From NCBI RefSeq assembly GCF_028826105.1, contig NZ_JAQGPL010000001.1, forward strand, positions 3,684,501-3,748,500: DNA of 64,000 nucleotides, written 5' to 3'. This DNA is from Paenibacillus humicola (GTDB taxonomy: Bacteria; Bacillota; Bacilli; Paenibacillales; Paenibacillaceae). Shown here piece after piece: positions 43,168 to 53,231 of this stretch. The position numbers were made by a program, and so were the translations under genes. Each line of letters opens with the position of its first letter. Position 1 is the first letter of the stretch. The notes beneath the pieces were generated by a model. The model saw nothing but the letters and a program-made list of their open reading frames with translations. It ran no database searches and was not told where the DNA came from.

Positions 43168-45021
43168 CTAGAACCTATCACTGCTCCGACCTTTAAGCCG
43201 TCTCTCTAGGGCGATAATCTCACTTGCTATTTTTGCCGCCGCCAGCATGTCGCCGGAGCGTTCCGCGCGCACCATGCCTTCTTTTTTTCGATCGATTTCA
43301 CGAAACTGCGGCACTTTAAGAATTTCCCAGATAAAATCGTCAAGCATCTGCCCGTCGAGAGGAAACTCATCGTCCATCATGGAGATCGAAGCGGCGGTCC
43401 GTTCCAGACGATCGTCCTGAAGCGATGCGATAAACCGGCTGATATCCGGATCGTTGCCCTGCGCATAATAAGCGTATAAATAAGCAGCAATCGCTGCGTG
43501 ATCCTCCACGTTAAAAGCTTCGCCCAGCTTCTCGTGCACCGCCGCGGCCGTCTCGGCGTCCTGCATCATGCGGGCCAGCAGCTTCCGTTCGGCGACCTGG
43601 TAAGCCGGCAGAACGGCTGGCGCGGAGGACGGCGTACGACGGTTTTCATTCCTACCATTATTCCACGAATTATCGTTATTATCCCTTTGCGCTTTCTTTT
43701 TTTGCAACTGCTGCCGGTGCTCGAAACAGTCCTGCTTCAGCGCCTCGAGGGAGAAGGCGAACTCCCGGGACAGCTCCTTCAAATAAAGCTCGCGTTCGAT
43801 CGGCGAGTCCAGCTCGGCGATGATGCCGACCGCTTCGAGGAGGTAGTTCTTTTGTCCTTCTTCTTCTAGGAGTATATGGTGTTTCCGGGTATATAGTAGT
43901 TTAAATTTCGTGACCGATACCGGATGCTCGATCGTTTCCCGCATAAAGGCGAGCGGACCGTTCCGTTCGATGAATTCATCCGGGTCCATCCCTTTTGGAA
44001 GCATGGCGACCTGCACCTTCAGCCCGGCCTTCTCGAGCAGCGGAATCGCCTTCAGCGCCGCGGCTTGTCCGGCATCGTCGCCGTCGTAGCAGAGGACCGC
44101 TTCCTCCGCGTTGCGCTTCAGCAGCTCGCAGTGCTCCTCGGTCAGCGACGTTCCCATCGAAGCGACGCCGCTGTCCACGCCTGCGCTCCACGCTTTGATG
44201 ACGTCCATATAACCTTCGAACAACACGACTCTGCGGCTTTTCCGCATTGCCGCGCGCGCATGGTGAAAATTGTAGAGGGTCCGGCTTTTGCCGAAGAGCA
44301 TCGTCTCCGGCGAGTTCAAATATTTCGGCTGCCCGTCCCCGAGAAGCCTCCCGGCAAACGCGATCGTTTTGCCGTCCCGGCTCAGGATCGGAAACATGAT
44401 GCGGTCGCGGAACCGGTCGAGATGACCGCTTCCGTCCTGTCTTGCGATCAGCAGCCCACCCTTCTCCATCAGCGCCGGATCGAAGCCCCGTTCCTTCAAA
44501 AAACGGGCCAGTGTGTCCCACTCCGCAGGAGCATAGCCGATCATGAAATGGTCGATCTGCTTGTCCGTCACGCCGCGCGACCGCAAATAGTTCATGGCCG
44601 GCTGGCCGTGCGTCGTATTTTTCAACAAGTAATGATACAGCTTTGCCGACAGCTCATGTGCATCGATCAGCTTGTCGCGCACCGCGTTCTCCGGCCCGCT
44701 TGACCGGCCGGCAGGTCCCGTCCACTCGATCGCGATGCCGGCCTCCTCGGCCATATGGCGGACCGCTTCCGGGAACGAGTAGCCTTCAATTTCTTCGACG
44801 AACTTGATGGCGTTGCCGCCCTTGCCGCACCCGTAGCAGTAGAAGATCTGTTTCTCCGGCGTCACTGTAAAGGACGGCGTCTTCTCGGAGTGAAAGGGGC
44901 AGAGCCCCTTCATGTATTTCCCGGCCTTCGTGAGGTGAACGTACTTTCCGACCGTCTCCACGATATCGTGATGCCGAAGCACCGTGTCTATGACGGAATC
45001 CGGTATATATCCGTAAGCCAT
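43168..45021 (-). CDS. dnaG: DNA primase DnaG
   Basis: RNA-primer synthesis for replication. The N-terminal zinc-binding CHC2 domain (CPFHSEKTPSFTVTPEKQIFYCYGCGKGG), the TOPRIM catalytic core (VVLFEGYMDVIKAWSAGV, CYDGDDAGQAA) and the C-terminal helicase-binding domain are all present. The linker at about 435-470 is Asn/Arg/Lys-rich (DNNDNSWNNGRNENRR) and slightly longer than usual. ATG 45021 is preceded by GAGGTGGAGG, giving 617 aa. Operon with sigA. Confidence 0.97.
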   Translation of the reverse strand: MAYGYIPDSVIDTVLRHHDIVETVGKYVHLTKAGKYMKGLCPFHSEKTPSFTVTPEKQIFYCYGCGKGGNAIKFVEEIEGYSFPEAVRHMAEEAGIAIEWTGPAGRSSGPENAVRDKLIDAHELSAKLYHYLLKNTTHGQPAMNYLRSRGVTDKQIDHFMIGYAPAEWDTLARFLKERGFDPALMEKGGLLIARQDGSGHLDRFRDRIMFPILSRDGKTIAFAGRLLGDGQPKYLNSPETMLFGKSRTLYNFHHARAAMRKSRRVVLFEGYMDVIKAWSAGVDSGVASMGTSLTEEHCELLKRNAEEAVLCYDGDDAGQAAALKAIPLLEKAGLKVQVAMLPKGMDPDEFIERNGPLAFMRETIEHPVSVTKFKLLYTRKHHILLEEEGQKNYLLEAVGIIAELDSPIERELYLKELSREFAFSLEALKQDCFEHRQQLQKKKAQRDNNDNSWNNGRNENRRTPSSAPAVLPAYQVAERKLLARMMQDAETAAAVHEKLGEAFNVEDHAAIAAYLYAYYAQGNDPDISRFIASLQDDRLERTAASISMMDDEFPLDGQMLDDFIWEILKVPQFREIDRKKEGMVRAERSGDMLAAAKIASEIIALERRLKGRSSDRF

Positions 45022-45060
45022 ACACCTCCACCTCATCCTCAAACACGTAATAGGTATTCG

Positions 45061-45528
45061 CTACCGTCCTTCATTCTCCTGCCGGCTGAGCAAAACTTTT
45101 GTCAGCTTTTGCTGAAAACGCGCGCGGTCTTCATCGGTCATTGCCCTCGGGCCTTTCGAACGGCCGCCGCCGCGCCGCAGTTTGGCCAGCTCATGCCGCC
45201 GCGCCATCAGAAAATCGATGTTCCCGTCGTCGTACTGCTGCCCTCTCGGCGACAGCGCGACGGCTCCTTTCGCCAGCACGATCGTCGCCAGCCCGAAATC
45301 CTGCGTGACGACGATATCGCCTTTTGCGACATGATTCGAAATATACAAGTCGACCGATTGGTCGCTTCGGTCGACTTGGACGATTCGTACGCCTTCTTCC
45401 GGCTCAAGCCGATGGTCGTAGGAGGCGACCATCAGGACGGGAACGGACAGCTTGCGAGCGGCTTCGACAATTTCGCGCTTTACCGGACACGCATCTGCGT
45501 CCACGACAACTAACGGTTTTCCGTTCAT
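45061..45528 (-). CDS. yqxD: YaiI/YqxD family protein (DUF188)
   Basis: A 155-aa PIN-like protein: VVDADACPVKREIVEAARK, VQVDRSDQSVDLYISNHVAKGDIVVTQDFGLATIVLAKGA and the C-terminal RRGGGRSKGPRAMTDEDRARF. The conserved Asp residues suggest a nuclease-type metal site, but no function is proven. Located directly upstream of dnaG as in B. subtilis. A perfect TATAAT (45575-45570) lies upstream but without a good -35. Confidence 0.9.
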   Translation of the reverse strand: MNGKPLVVVDADACPVKREIVEAARKLSVPVLMVASYDHRLEPEEGVRIVQVDRSDQSVDLYISNHVAKGDIVVTQDFGLATIVLAKGAVALSPRGQQYDDGNIDFLMARRHELAKLRRGGGRSKGPRAMTDEDRARFQQKLTKVLLSRQENEGR

Positions 45529-45613
45529 TATCTCCGTTCACCCGATTCACTGCCTGAAGTAACCGTACTATTATATACGGCAATTCAGGAAAAAATCCTG
45601 CCGTTACCGATTG

Positions 45614-46432
45614 TCAAGTGGCCCTGATATTCTCCATGATCAGGCTCGCCGTCTCTTCGACCGCCCGGTGCGAGACGTCGATGACGACGCAGCCGAGCCG
45701 TTCCATCACTTCCCTCGCATAGGCGAGCTCGCGTTCGATGCGCGCCGTCGTTGCATAAGCCGCGCTGTCGGGCAGGCCGAGCGCCTTCAGCCGCTCTTTC
45801 CGGATGACGTTCAAATAATGCACCCCGATCGTCAGCCCGATGACCCGCTCCTTCGGAATGTCGAACAGCTCCGCCGGAGGCTCCAGCTCCGGCATGAGCG
45901 GCACGTTCGCCACCTTGAATTTTTTGTGGGCGAGATACATCGAGAGCGGCGTCTTAGACGTCCGGGATACGCCGACCAGCACGATGTCGGCTTTCCGGAT
46001 GCCTGCCGTATCCCGCATATCGTCATATTTGACGGCGAACTCCACCGCTTCGACCTTGCGGAAATAATCCGCGTCCAGCACGTGATTAAGACCCGGCTCG
46101 TGCCGGGAGCTGCGCCCCGTCTTCGACTCCAGGCTGCCGATGAGCGGTCCGAGCAGATCGATCGCCATGACGTCCAGCTCCTGCGTGAGCCGGTTCAGCG
46201 CCTCCCGCAGCTCCGGAATGACCAGCGTATACAAAATAATGCCGCCGCATGCCTTCGCCTGAAGGGTGAACCGCTCAAGCGTCGCCGTATCGTGGATGAA
46301 CGGCGCACGGCGGATATCGGCCAGCAGCGGATGAAACTGGGCGGCCGCCGCACGGACGACCAGCTCTCCGGTATCGCCGGCGGAATCCGATAAGACATAG
46401 ATAATGACTTCAGACTGCGTCTCTTCCGTCAT
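45614..46432 (-). CDS. yqfL: PPDK/PEPS regulatory kinase-pyrophosphorylase (DUF299, YqfL)
   Basis: A 272-aa bifunctional regulator family: uses ADP to phosphorylate a Thr of pyruvate phosphate dikinase or PEP synthetase and removes it with phosphate. Visible are YVLSDSAGDTGELVVRAAAAQF, the P-loop-like VGVSRTSKTPLSMYLA, and LIGSLESKTGRSSRHEPGLNH. The ATG at 46432 has GGAGG nine bases upstream; an ATG two codons earlier is too close to the SD. In B. subtilis ccpN precedes yqfL; here glyS does directly. Confidence 0.92.
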   Translation of the reverse strand: MTEETQSEVIIYVLSDSAGDTGELVVRAAAAQFHPLLADIRRAPFIHDTATLERFTLQAKACGGIILYTLVIPELREALNRLTQELDVMAIDLLGPLIGSLESKTGRSSRHEPGLNHVLDADYFRKVEAVEFAVKYDDMRDTAGIRKADIVLVGVSRTSKTPLSMYLAHKKFKVANVPLMPELEPPAELFDIPKERVIGLTIGVHYLNVIRKERLKALGLPDSAAYATTARIERELAYAREVMERLGCVVIDVSHRAVEETASLIMENIRAT

Positions 46433-46495
46433 TCGCATCGACCTCCAGTTTAATTGGGGGCGCAGCCCGCATGCCTTGGCGGCAGGCTGCCGCAC

Positions 46496-48580
46496 TTACT
46501 GCCAAACGAGCTTGGACAAATCCGCTACGCGGGCGACCCCGTCGGCGATTGCAGCAAGCGTCGCCAGCCGGTTATCCCGCACCTGCTTGTCGTCGGCCAT
46601 CACCATGACGCTGTCGAAGTACGCATTGATGACGTCCTTCAGCGAGGCAAGCTTCGCAATCGCTCCTGCCGCATCGCCCGCTTCCAGCGCCGCGGATGCG
46701 GCGGGTCCCGTCTCCAGCCACGCCTGATACAGCGCGCCCTCCGCCGGGTCGGCGAACAAAGCCGGATCGACGGTGCCGGATTCGGCCTTCGCCGCCAGGT
46801 TGCAGACGCGGTTCAAGGCGTCGACGGCCGATTTGAATTCGGCCTGGCGCTCGCCGGCGGCCGCCGCCGTCAGCGCCGACGCGCGGTCTACCGTCTGCCG
46901 CAAATCGTCGTAGCCGGAAGCCATCACGGCATCGATCACGTCATAACGAATACCCTGCTCGGTAAGCACGTTTTTGACGCGGAGTCCAAAGAATTCGTAC
47001 AAATCATTACGTATGTCGGCCCGGTCCCGTTTCATCGGTTTGCCGGCATGCACGTCCAGCGACAGGTCGAACAGCATGCCGAGCGGCAGCTTCAGTTCAT
47101 GCGCCAAAATGATCTGCACGATGCCTGCCGCCTGCCGGCGCAGCGCATAAGGGTCCTGCGAGCCGGTCGGCACGATGCCGATCTGGAAGCAGCCGACGAT
47201 TGTGTCGATTTTGTCGGCGATGCTGACGACGGCGCCGGCCAGCGATGACGGAGCGCGGTCGCCGGCGAAACGCGGCTGGTAATGCTCGTTGATCGCTCGC
47301 GCGACCGCCTCCCGCTCGCCCGCTTTGCGCGCGTAATCCTCGCCCATGATGCCCTGCAGCTCCGGGAATTCATAGACCATCTGCGTGACGAGGTCGAACT
47401 TGCAGACAGCCGCCGTTCGCGCGGCATCGTCCGTCGTCTGGGCGTCAAGCTCCAGAGCCGCTGACAGCTTACTTGCGGTCACCTGAATGCGGCGCACTTT
47501 GTCGGCCACCGTACCGAGCTCCTCATGGTAGACGATCGTCTCCAGCTTGGCCAGCGCATCGGGGATCGCCAGCTTCTGATCCTCGGCGTAGAAAAATTTC
47601 GCGTCGGACAGCCGGGCGCGCAGCACCTTCTCATTGCCCTTCGCCACCTGCTCGATGGAGGTCCGGTCGCCGTTGCGCACCGTCACGAAATACGGCAGCA
47701 ACCTGCCGTTGGCATCGAGCACCGGGAAATAGCGCTGATGCTCTCTCATCGAGGTGATCAGCACCTCCTGCGGGATGTGCAGGAACGACGGATCGAACGA
47801 TCCGAACAGCACGCTCGGATACTCGACGAGGAACAGCACTTCCTCGAGCAGATCCTCCTTGACGGCGATTTCCCAGCCTTTCTCGGCGGCCAGCGCTTCG
47901 ATCTGCTGCGTAATCAGCCGCTCGCGTTCGGCGACGTCGGCGACGACCCGCTGCCCGCGCAGCCGCTCCGCATATTGAGACGGCTCCGCGATTTCCGTCT
48001 CGCCGCCGAGAAAACGGTGCCCGCGCGTCGTGCGGCCGCTTGCGACGCCTGCGATTTCCAGCGGCACGATTTCGCCGCCATACAGCGTCACGAGCCAGCG
48101 GATCGGGCGGACAAAGCGCATTTCCGTGCTGCCCCAGCGCATGTTTTTCGGAAACGACATCGAACCGATCAGGGACGCAAGCCCTTCCGGCAGCACCTCG
48201 GCGGTTGCGGCGCCGACACTGCTTTTATTCGCATAGACGTATTCGACGCCGCCGAGCTCTTTAAAAAAGAACGATGCGGGATCGACGCCTTGGCTGCGCG
48301 CGAAGCCGAGCGCCGCCTTCGACCAGTTCCCCTGCTCGTCGAGCGCGATTTTGCGGGACGGCCCTTTTACCTCTTCGTTTACGTCGTCCTGCTTCTCTTC
48401 GACGCCCCTCACCAGAACGGCGATTCTGCGCGGCGTGGCAAACGCTTCGGCTTCCCCATGACCGATCCGGGAGGCGTCAAGCCATTTGACCGTTTTTTCC
48501 TTCAGCTGGTTCATCGCGCCGCGCACGAAGCGGGCGGGCACTTCCTCGAGTCCGATTTCAAGCAGCAGGTCCTTAGCCAT
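46496..48580 (-). CDS. glyS: Glycine--tRNA ligase beta subunit
   Basis: Beta subunit of the alpha2beta2 glycyl-tRNA synthetase; it contains the tRNA-recognition and HD-like parts. [23 protein letters not shown] opens it, [20 protein letters not shown] and [28 protein letters not shown] are conserved, and the C-terminal DALR-like anticodon domain ends the protein. 694 aa. It overlaps glyQ by eight bases, so the two are coupled. Confidence 0.97.
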   Translation of the reverse strand: MAKDLLLEIGLEEVPARFVRGAMNQLKEKTVKWLDASRIGHGEAEAFATPRRIAVLVRGVEEKQDDVNEEVKGPSRKIALDEQGNWSKAALGFARSQGVDPASFFFKELGGVEYVYANKSSVGAATAEVLPEGLASLIGSMSFPKNMRWGSTEMRFVRPIRWLVTLYGGEIVPLEIAGVASGRTTRGHRFLGGETEIAEPSQYAERLRGQRVVADVAERERLITQQIEALAAEKGWEIAVKEDLLEEVLFLVEYPSVLFGSFDPSFLHIPQEVLITSMREHQRYFPVLDANGRLLPYFVTVRNGDRTSIEQVAKGNEKVLRARLSDAKFFYAEDQKLAIPDALAKLETIVYHEELGTVADKVRRIQVTASKLSAALELDAQTTDDAARTAAVCKFDLVTQMVYEFPELQGIMGEDYARKAGEREAVARAINEHYQPRFAGDRAPSSLAGAVVSIADKIDTIVGCFQIGIVPTGSQDPYALRRQAAGIVQIILAHELKLPLGMLFDLSLDVHAGKPMKRDRADIRNDLYEFFGLRVKNVLTEQGIRYDVIDAVMASGYDDLRQTVDRASALTAAAAGERQAEFKSAVDALNRVCNLAAKAESGTVDPALFADPAEGALYQAWLETGPAASAALEAGDAAGAIAKLASLKDVINAYFDSVMVMADDKQVRDNRLATLAAIADGVARVADLSKLVWQ

Positions 48581-49460
48581 TGACGCTCACCCCTTTCTTC
48601 AGCAGCGGGAAGCCGAGACGTTCGCGCTCCTCCAGGTAGGTCGCCGCACAGGCGCGCGCCAGATTGCGCACCCGCATGATGTAGCCGGTCCGCTCCGTCA
48701 CGCTGATGGCGCCCCGCGCGTCGAGCAGGTTGAACGTATGCGAGCATTTCAGCACATAATCGTAAGCGGGAAAAACGAGCTTCTGCTCCATCGCCTTGCG
48801 AGCCTCTCCTTCGTACATATTAAACAGCGTGAACAGCATCGAAGCGTCGGACACCTCGAACGTATACTTCGAATGCTCGTATTCCGGCTGCAGGAACACG
48901 TCGCCATAGGTAACGCCGTCCACCCATTCCAGGTCAAAGACATTCTCCTTCTCCTGGATATAAGAGGCGAGACGCTCCATGCCGTATGTGATTTCCACCG
49001 CGACCGGATTCGCGTCGATGCCGCCGACCTGCTGAAAATACGTGAACTGCGTAATTTCCATGCCGTCCAGCCATACTTCCCACCCGAGCCCCCAGGCGCC
49101 GAGCGTCGGCGATTCCCAGTTGTCCTCGACGAACCGGATGTCGTGATGAAGCGGGTCGACCCCGAGACGCTTCAGGCTTTCGAGGTACAGCTCCTGGATG
49201 TTGCCGGGCGACGGCTTCAAAATGACCTGAAACTGGTGATGCTGGTACAACCGGTTCGGATTTTCCCCGTAGCGGCCGTCCGCCGGGCGGCGTGAAGGCT
49301 CCACGTAAGCGACGTTCCACGGCTCGGGTCCGATCGAGCGCAGAAACGTCATCGGGTTCATCGTGCCCGCGCCTTTCTCGACGTCGTATGGCTGCACGAG
49401 GATACAGTTTTGTTCCGCCCAAAACTGCTGCAGCGTCAAAATCATACTTTGAAAATTCAT
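48573..49460 (-). CDS. glyQ: Glycine--tRNA ligase alpha subunit
   Basis: Catalytic subunit that makes glycyl-adenylate. [36 protein letters not shown] begins it, with [66 protein letters not shown]. 295 aa. First gene of the glyQS operon; preceded by a T-box leader, so expression rises when uncharged tRNA-Gly accumulates. Confidence 0.98.
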   Translation of the reverse strand: MNFQSMILTLQQFWAEQNCILVQPYDVEKGAGTMNPMTFLRSIGPEPWNVAYVEPSRRPADGRYGENPNRLYQHHQFQVILKPSPGNIQELYLESLKRLGVDPLHHDIRFVEDNWESPTLGAWGLGWEVWLDGMEITQFTYFQQVGGIDANPVAVEITYGMERLASYIQEKENVFDLEWVDGVTYGDVFLQPEYEHSKYTFEVSDASMLFTLFNMYEGEARKAMEQKLVFPAYDYVLKCSHTFNLLDARGAISVTERTGYIMRVRNLARACAATYLEERERLGFPLLKKGVSVNG

Positions 49461-49636
49461 CGGTTAGCGACTCTCCTTTTCCTATTCAAATGGACGCATC
49501 TGTTCATCAGGCAGGCGGCGGGCGATGCTTTCGATTCCCCGGAAAGAACGGCAACTTAAGCCGTTTTAAGACGACGAAGCAATCCGCTTCCTTTAGATCC
49601 GCCGGGAATACAAGCCTAAAGCCGGTCTCCCGGCAG

Positions 49637-49893
49637 ATAAAAAAGCCCCCGTCCCTACGTCTGATGGCAGACGTAGGGACGAGAGCTGATCTCCCGCGGT
49701 TCCACCCTACTTGGTCCCCGATATCCGTGCGGCGCATAAGCGCGCATCCGGCGGAAACCCACCTTGCTTCATGCTTGTCCGAACTCCAAAGCGCCTTTCG
49801 CCGGTTCGTCCGCCCGGGCTCTCACCGCCCCCGGGTCGCTGCGCACGCGAATCGCAACCGGTTACTTTCTTTATCATCGTCCGATATTCATAA
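49637..49893 (-). ncRNA. T-box leader of glyQS (glycine)
   Basis: The diagnostic AGGGTGGAACCGCGGG (49708-49692, minus strand) gives the antiterminator, whose UGGA bulge complements the UCCA 3' end of tRNA-Gly. Upstream lie the stem I elements (AAAGTAA near 49868, GGTGAGAG near 49825) and a candidate GGC glycine specifier near 49795. The terminator stem GTCCCTACGTCTG/CAGACGTAGGGAC (49680-49651) with GGGGCTTTTTT follows. Binding of uncharged tRNA would favour the antiterminator. Confidence 0.93.
49639..49680 (-). terminator. T-box-controlled terminator
   Basis: A perfect 13-bp stem with loop CCAT, followed by a run of T on the minus strand. It competes with the antiterminator at about 49691-49708. 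Confidence 0.92.
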
Positions 49894-49899
49894 TACTAG

Positions 49900-49928
49900 A
49901 TCATAGCTTTTTTCGAGGACGCTGTCAA
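49900..49928 (-). promoter_or_regulatory. Promoter of the glyQS T-box operon
   Basis: A perfect TTGACA (49928-49923), 17 bp, TATGAT (49905-49900). Transcription would begin about 49893. Confidence 0.9.
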
Positions 49929-49948
49929 CGCAAGTCCGCCAAATCCAT

Positions 49949-50695
49949 TCAGATCGAAAACTTGTCCATCTGGTCGAGAAAAGAACGCGATTTCAGCGGA
50001 ATCCCCAAATGAGCATCCATTAGGAGCCTCATCGCCTGCTTCAGCTGCAGCCTGGTTTCATCCTTCACCTGGACATTGCCGAGTCTTCCGAGGTCCATGC
50101 CGGCAAATAGACGAAGCAGCTTCAGCGCTCCATCGCCAAGCACCAGCGCGTACGGGTCGCGGCTGCGGCATCTGCCGCACAGCAGGCCGCCGGTTCGGGG
50201 GCTTAACGCCATCGGGCCCGCGGCGTTGCCGCAGGACGCGCATTCGCCGAGCGCCGGCCCGTATCCGGCCGCCTGCAATATTTTCATCTCGTAAATGCCG
50301 GTCACGATCACCGGATCCTTGCCTTCCTCCAGCGAGGCGAAGCACGCCTTCAGCTGTTCGAATATGTACCGGCCGGCTTCTTCGTCCTGAAGCGCCTTGT
50401 CGGTCAGCTCGGCGGCGTAAGCCGCATAAGCGGCGAGCTCGAGCTGTTCACGCAAAACATGGTGAGATTCGATAATCTCACCATGCGACAGCGTGCCGAG
50501 TCCCGTATTCCGAAAATAGTGAAATTCGCCGAGCGTAAACGGCTGCGCCAGAGATCCGTGGCGGCTTCTCGCTTTTTTCGCGCCGCGGACCATCAGGCCC
50601 GTTTTGCCGAACGAATCGGTTACGATCGTGACGATTTTGTTGCCTTCCCCGTAATCCATGCTCCGGATCACGATGCCTTCGGCCCGGTACTGCAC
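49949..50695 (-). CDS. recO: DNA repair protein RecO
   Basis: Loads RecA on SSB-coated DNA with RecR. N-terminal OB fold (YRAEGIVIRSMDYGEGNKIVTIVTDSFGKTGLMVRGAKK) and C-terminal zinc-binding helical domain with CASCGN and CGRCRSRDP. The GTG at 50695 gives MQYRAEGIVIR and an SD at correct distance; a TTG two codons upstream is too close to GGGGAG. 248 aa. Confidence 0.93.
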   Translation of the reverse strand: MQYRAEGIVIRSMDYGEGNKIVTIVTDSFGKTGLMVRGAKKARSRHGSLAQPFTLGEFHYFRNTGLGTLSHGEIIESHHVLREQLELAAYAAYAAELTDKALQDEEAGRYIFEQLKACFASLEEGKDPVIVTGIYEMKILQAAGYGPALGECASCGNAAGPMALSPRTGGLLCGRCRSRDPYALVLGDGALKLLRLFAGMDLGRLGNVQVKDETRLQLKQAMRLLMDAHLGIPLKSRSFLDQMDKFSI

Positions 50696-50733
50696 CTTCA
50701 ACTCTCCCCTGTCCTGCGCACGCGTCCGGCGGG

Positions 50734-50880
50734 TTAAAGCCCGGCGCCTTCGGCTTCGTCGTTCTCCGGCTCTTCCTCCGAACCTTCGGCCGCATCCGCG
50801 AGCTGATCCATTTCCTTATAGAGCATAAAAGCGTCCACATCCCCGGTCATCGTAAAATACTTCCACGAAAAGTCCCGCAT
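50734..50880 (-). CDS. yqzL: YqzL family small protein
   Basis: A 48-aa ORF starting ATG 50880 with GGAGGGG upstream. The translation begins MRDFSWKYFTMTGDVDAFML and continues YKEMDQLADAAEGSEEEPEN before a short acidic tail. The first 25 residues fit YqzL, which lies between era and recO in B. subtilis, as here. The tail is longer and more acidic than the B. subtilis protein as I remember it. Function unknown. Confidence 0.88.
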   Translation of the reverse strand: MRDFSWKYFTMTGDVDAFMLYKEMDQLADAAEGSEEEPENDEAEGAGL

Positions 50881-50969
50881 TCGTATTTATCCCCTCCAGA
50901 TCGGAAATGTTCCTTATGGATAGGATGCGATGATCGGGCCGGTCCTATGCCAGACAATAAACGGCTGCT

Positions 50970-51884
50970 CTATTCGCTGCGGAAGCCCAAATCCTTGAGA
51001 ATGCGCTCCTGGTTGCGCCAGTCCTTCTTCACCTTGACCCACAGCTCAAGGAATGTGCGCGAGCCGAGCAGAAGCTCGATATCGCGCCGCGCCAGCTTGC
51101 CGACTTCCTTCAGCAGCGCGCCCTGCTTGCCGATCACGATGCCCTTCTGCGAGTCCCGTTCGACGAAAATGACCGCCCCGATGTAGACGACGCCGTTCTC
51201 CTGCACGCGCATATCCTCGATCGTAACGGCGATCGAATGCGGTATTTCCTCGCGTGTGAGCTGCAATATTTTTTCGCGGATCAGCTCGGCGCAGACGAAC
51301 TGCTCCGGGTGGTCGGTGATCTGATCCGCCGGGTAATACTGGGGTCCTTCCGGCAGGTAGCCGGACAGCACGTCCAGCAGCGTGCCGACGTTGCTGCCCT
51401 GCAGCGCCGAGACCGGCACCACCTCGGTGAACTCGTGCAGCTCCCTGTACTGCGCAATAAGCGGCAGCAGCTCCTCGGGATGCACCTTATCGATTTTGTT
51501 GATCACGAGAAAAACGGGCGTTTCCACTTTCTTCAGCTGCTCGATGATGAAACGGTCGCCGCCGCCGAGTCCTTCGGAGGCGTCGATCAGAAAAAGCGCG
51601 GCGTCCACTTCGCCGAGCGTGCCGACCGCTTCCTTCACCATGAAATCGCCCAGCTTCGACTGCGGCTTATGGATGCCCGGCGTATCCAAAAATACGATCT
51701 GGAAGTTGTCGGTCGTATAAACGCCGTGTATTTTGTTTCGGGTCGTCTGCGGCTTGTCCGACATGATGGCGATTTTCTGCCCGATCATTTCGTTAATGAG
51801 CGTCGATTTGCCGACATTCGGCCTTCCGACGATCGCCACAAAGCCCGAGCGGTAGGGTTCCTTGCCCGCTGCCGATGCGTTCAA
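50970..51884 (-). CDS. era: GTPase Era
   Basis: Small-ribosomal-subunit maturation GTPase that binds the 16S rRNA 3' end. G1 [17 protein letters not shown]2 switch region [12 protein letters not shown]3 DTPGIHKP, G4 [12 protein letters not shown]; the C-terminal KH domain contains [21 protein letters not shown]. Starts with TTG at 51884 overlapping the cdd stop (TTGA), preceded by AAGGAG. 304 aa. Confidence 0.96.
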   Translation of the reverse strand: MNASAAGKEPYRSGFVAIVGRPNVGKSTLINEMIGQKIAIMSDKPQTTRNKIHGVYTTDNFQIVFLDTPGIHKPQSKLGDFMVKEAVGTLGEVDAALFLIDASEGLGGGDRFIIEQLKKVETPVFLVINKIDKVHPEELLPLIAQYRELHEFTEVVPVSALQGSNVGTLLDVLSGYLPEGPQYYPADQITDHPEQFVCAELIREKILQLTREEIPHSIAVTIEDMRVQENGVVYIGAVIFVERDSQKGIVIGKQGALLKEVGKLARRDIELLLGSRTFLELWVKVKKDWRNQERILKDLGFRSE

Positions 51885-52369
51885 TGCGATTGCTCTCCTT
51901 CCAGGCTGCCGTTATCGTCTTGTTGATGGAATGAAAAAGCTCCGGGCAGCAGCTCCGATACGGTAGAAACGAGCCGGCTGCCCTGCAAATTGCTCATGAT
52001 GACCGGCATGTCCGGCGTGCACAGCTCGGCCAGCACCTGCCGGCATACGCCGCACGGCGTGATCGGCTCCGGCGTATCGCCGATGACGGCGATCGCCCGG
52101 AACGAACGCGGCCTGCAGCCGTCGGCCACCGCCCGGAACAGCGCCGTCCGTTCGGCGCAATTGGTCGGGCCGTAAGCGGCGTTCTCGACGTTGCAGCCGA
52201 GATGCACGCGGCCTTCGCCGTCCAGCAGCGCCGCCCCCACCAGGAAGCGCGAATACGGAGCGTACGCCCGTTTCCTGGCTTTCGCTGCGGCTTCCAGCAG
52301 CGCCTTCCATTCCTCCGCCTGCGGATCGCCCGCAGTCTCCCGGTCCAGGTCCGTCACGACTGTCTTCAT
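51881..52369 (-). CDS. cdd: Cytidine deaminase
   Basis: Zinc enzyme of pyrimidine salvage, cytidine to uridine. The catalytic motif AERTALF (CAE context in NCAERTALF) and the second zinc site [13 protein letters not shown] are present; [15 protein letters not shown] is the usual N-terminal motif. 162 aa from ATG 52369, which overlaps the dgkA stop (ATGA). The frame is open to a TTG at 52393. A C-terminal tail (about 25 aa longer than the typical 130-aa enzyme) overlaps era. Confidence 0.92.
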   Translation of the reverse strand: MKTVVTDLDRETAGDPQAEEWKALLEAAAKARKRAYAPYSRFLVGAALLDGEGRVHLGCNVENAAYGPTNCAERTALFRAVADGCRPRSFRAIAVIGDTPEPITPCGVCRQVLAELCTPDMPVIMSNLQGSRLVSTVSELLPGAFSFHQQDDNGSLEGEQSH

Positions 52370-52734
52370 CCTTTCTGCGCCACAAGCGCCCAAAGATGCG
52401 GTCCGAATACGAGCAGCCCGATGACGACGGCTCCTGCCGCCGCAACGAGCACGGCGCCCGCCGCCGTATCCTTCGCCGCCTTCGCGAGCGGATGGATATT
52501 CGGGCTCGCCAGATCGACGACGTTCTCAACCGCGGTGTTGATCAGCTCCGCCGCGAGGACCGACACGATGGCGATGACGAGCCATGCCCATTCGAAACGC
52601 GAAAGCCGCAGCGCCAAGCCGGCGATGATCACGACGGCGGCGCTGAAGCAGTGAAACCGGATGTGGTGCTGCGTTCTGTAAGCGCAGGCGATGCCCGACA
52701 GCGCCGCGCCCGCGCTGCGAAGGAAGCGGCGCAT
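52366..52734 (-). CDS. dgkA: Undecaprenol/diacylglycerol kinase DgkA
   Basis: A 122-aa three-helix membrane kinase; Gram-positive members phosphorylate undecaprenol. SFRCA-like entry AGAALSGIACAYRTQHHIRFH, the catalytic NTAVENVVDL and AAEL and the KD-A motif AKAAKDTAAGAVLVAA are present. It overlaps the ybeY stop (TAATG) and cdd. Confidence 0.95.
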   Translation of the reverse strand: MRRFLRSAGAALSGIACAYRTQHHIRFHCFSAAVVIIAGLALRLSRFEWAWLVIAIVSVLAAELINTAVENVVDLASPNIHPLAKAAKDTAAGAVLVAAAGAVVIGLLVFGPHLWALVAQKG

Positions 52735-53231
52735 TACCGTCGCAGTCCCGCCCGGTCCAGCACGGCTTCCTGCTTGCGGATCATTTCCGCCTCTCCCGCT
52801 TCGTCCTGATGATCGTAGCCGAGCAGATGAAGAAACCCGTGCACGAACAGAAATCCGATTTCCCGCTCGAGGGAATGTCCGTATTCCTCGCTCTGCCGCT
52901 TTGCCGTTTCCGCCGAAATGATAATATCGCCGAGCATCCCGTCGAAAGGAACAGCCTCCTCCTCGCTTTCGACCTCGTAAATGATCTCCGGCTCCTCGTC
53001 CGTCTCCTCCTGCATCGCGAACGACAGCACGTCGGTCGGCCTGTCGATGCCGCGGTAATCGCGGTTCACCTGATGGATTTCGTTATCGTCCACGAACGTT
53101 AACGTCACTTCGCCGTCTTCGATTCCTTCCGTCTCCCCGGTGATCTGCAGCAGCTGCTCCAGCTGTTCGATGCAGCCTTCGGGAAGCCCGATTTTGTCTT
53201 GATCGTTGGTCCAGTCCAAACGCAAACTCAT
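52734..53231 (-). CDS. ybeY: Endoribonuclease YbeY (rRNA maturation)
   Basis: Zn-dependent RNase needed for 16S rRNA 3' maturation and ribosome quality control. NREYRG-like NRDYRGIDRPTDVLSFAM and the metal motif FLFVHGFLHLLGYDHQ (HGxLHLxGYDH) are diagnostic. The ATG at 53231 gives MSLRLDWTNDQD and overlaps the pgpH stop (ATGA), with AAAGGAG eight bases upstream. 165 aa. Confidence 0.95.
   Translation of the reverse strand: MSLRLDWTNDQDKIGLPEGCIEQLEQLLQITGETEGIEDGEVTLTFVDDNEIHQVNRDYRGIDRPTDVLSFAMQEETDEEPEIIYEVESEEEAVPFDGMLGDIIISAETAKRQSEEYGHSLEREIGFLFVHGFLHLLGYDHQDEAGEAEMIRKQEAVLDRAGLRR

Noticed and set aside
41983..43209. Plus-strand open frame opposite sigA
   Set aside because: Antisense shadow of sigA.
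45570..45617. TTGACA and TATAAT upstream of yqxD as one promoter
   Set aside because: The hexamers are separated by 36 bp, far from 17, so they cannot belong to one promoter.
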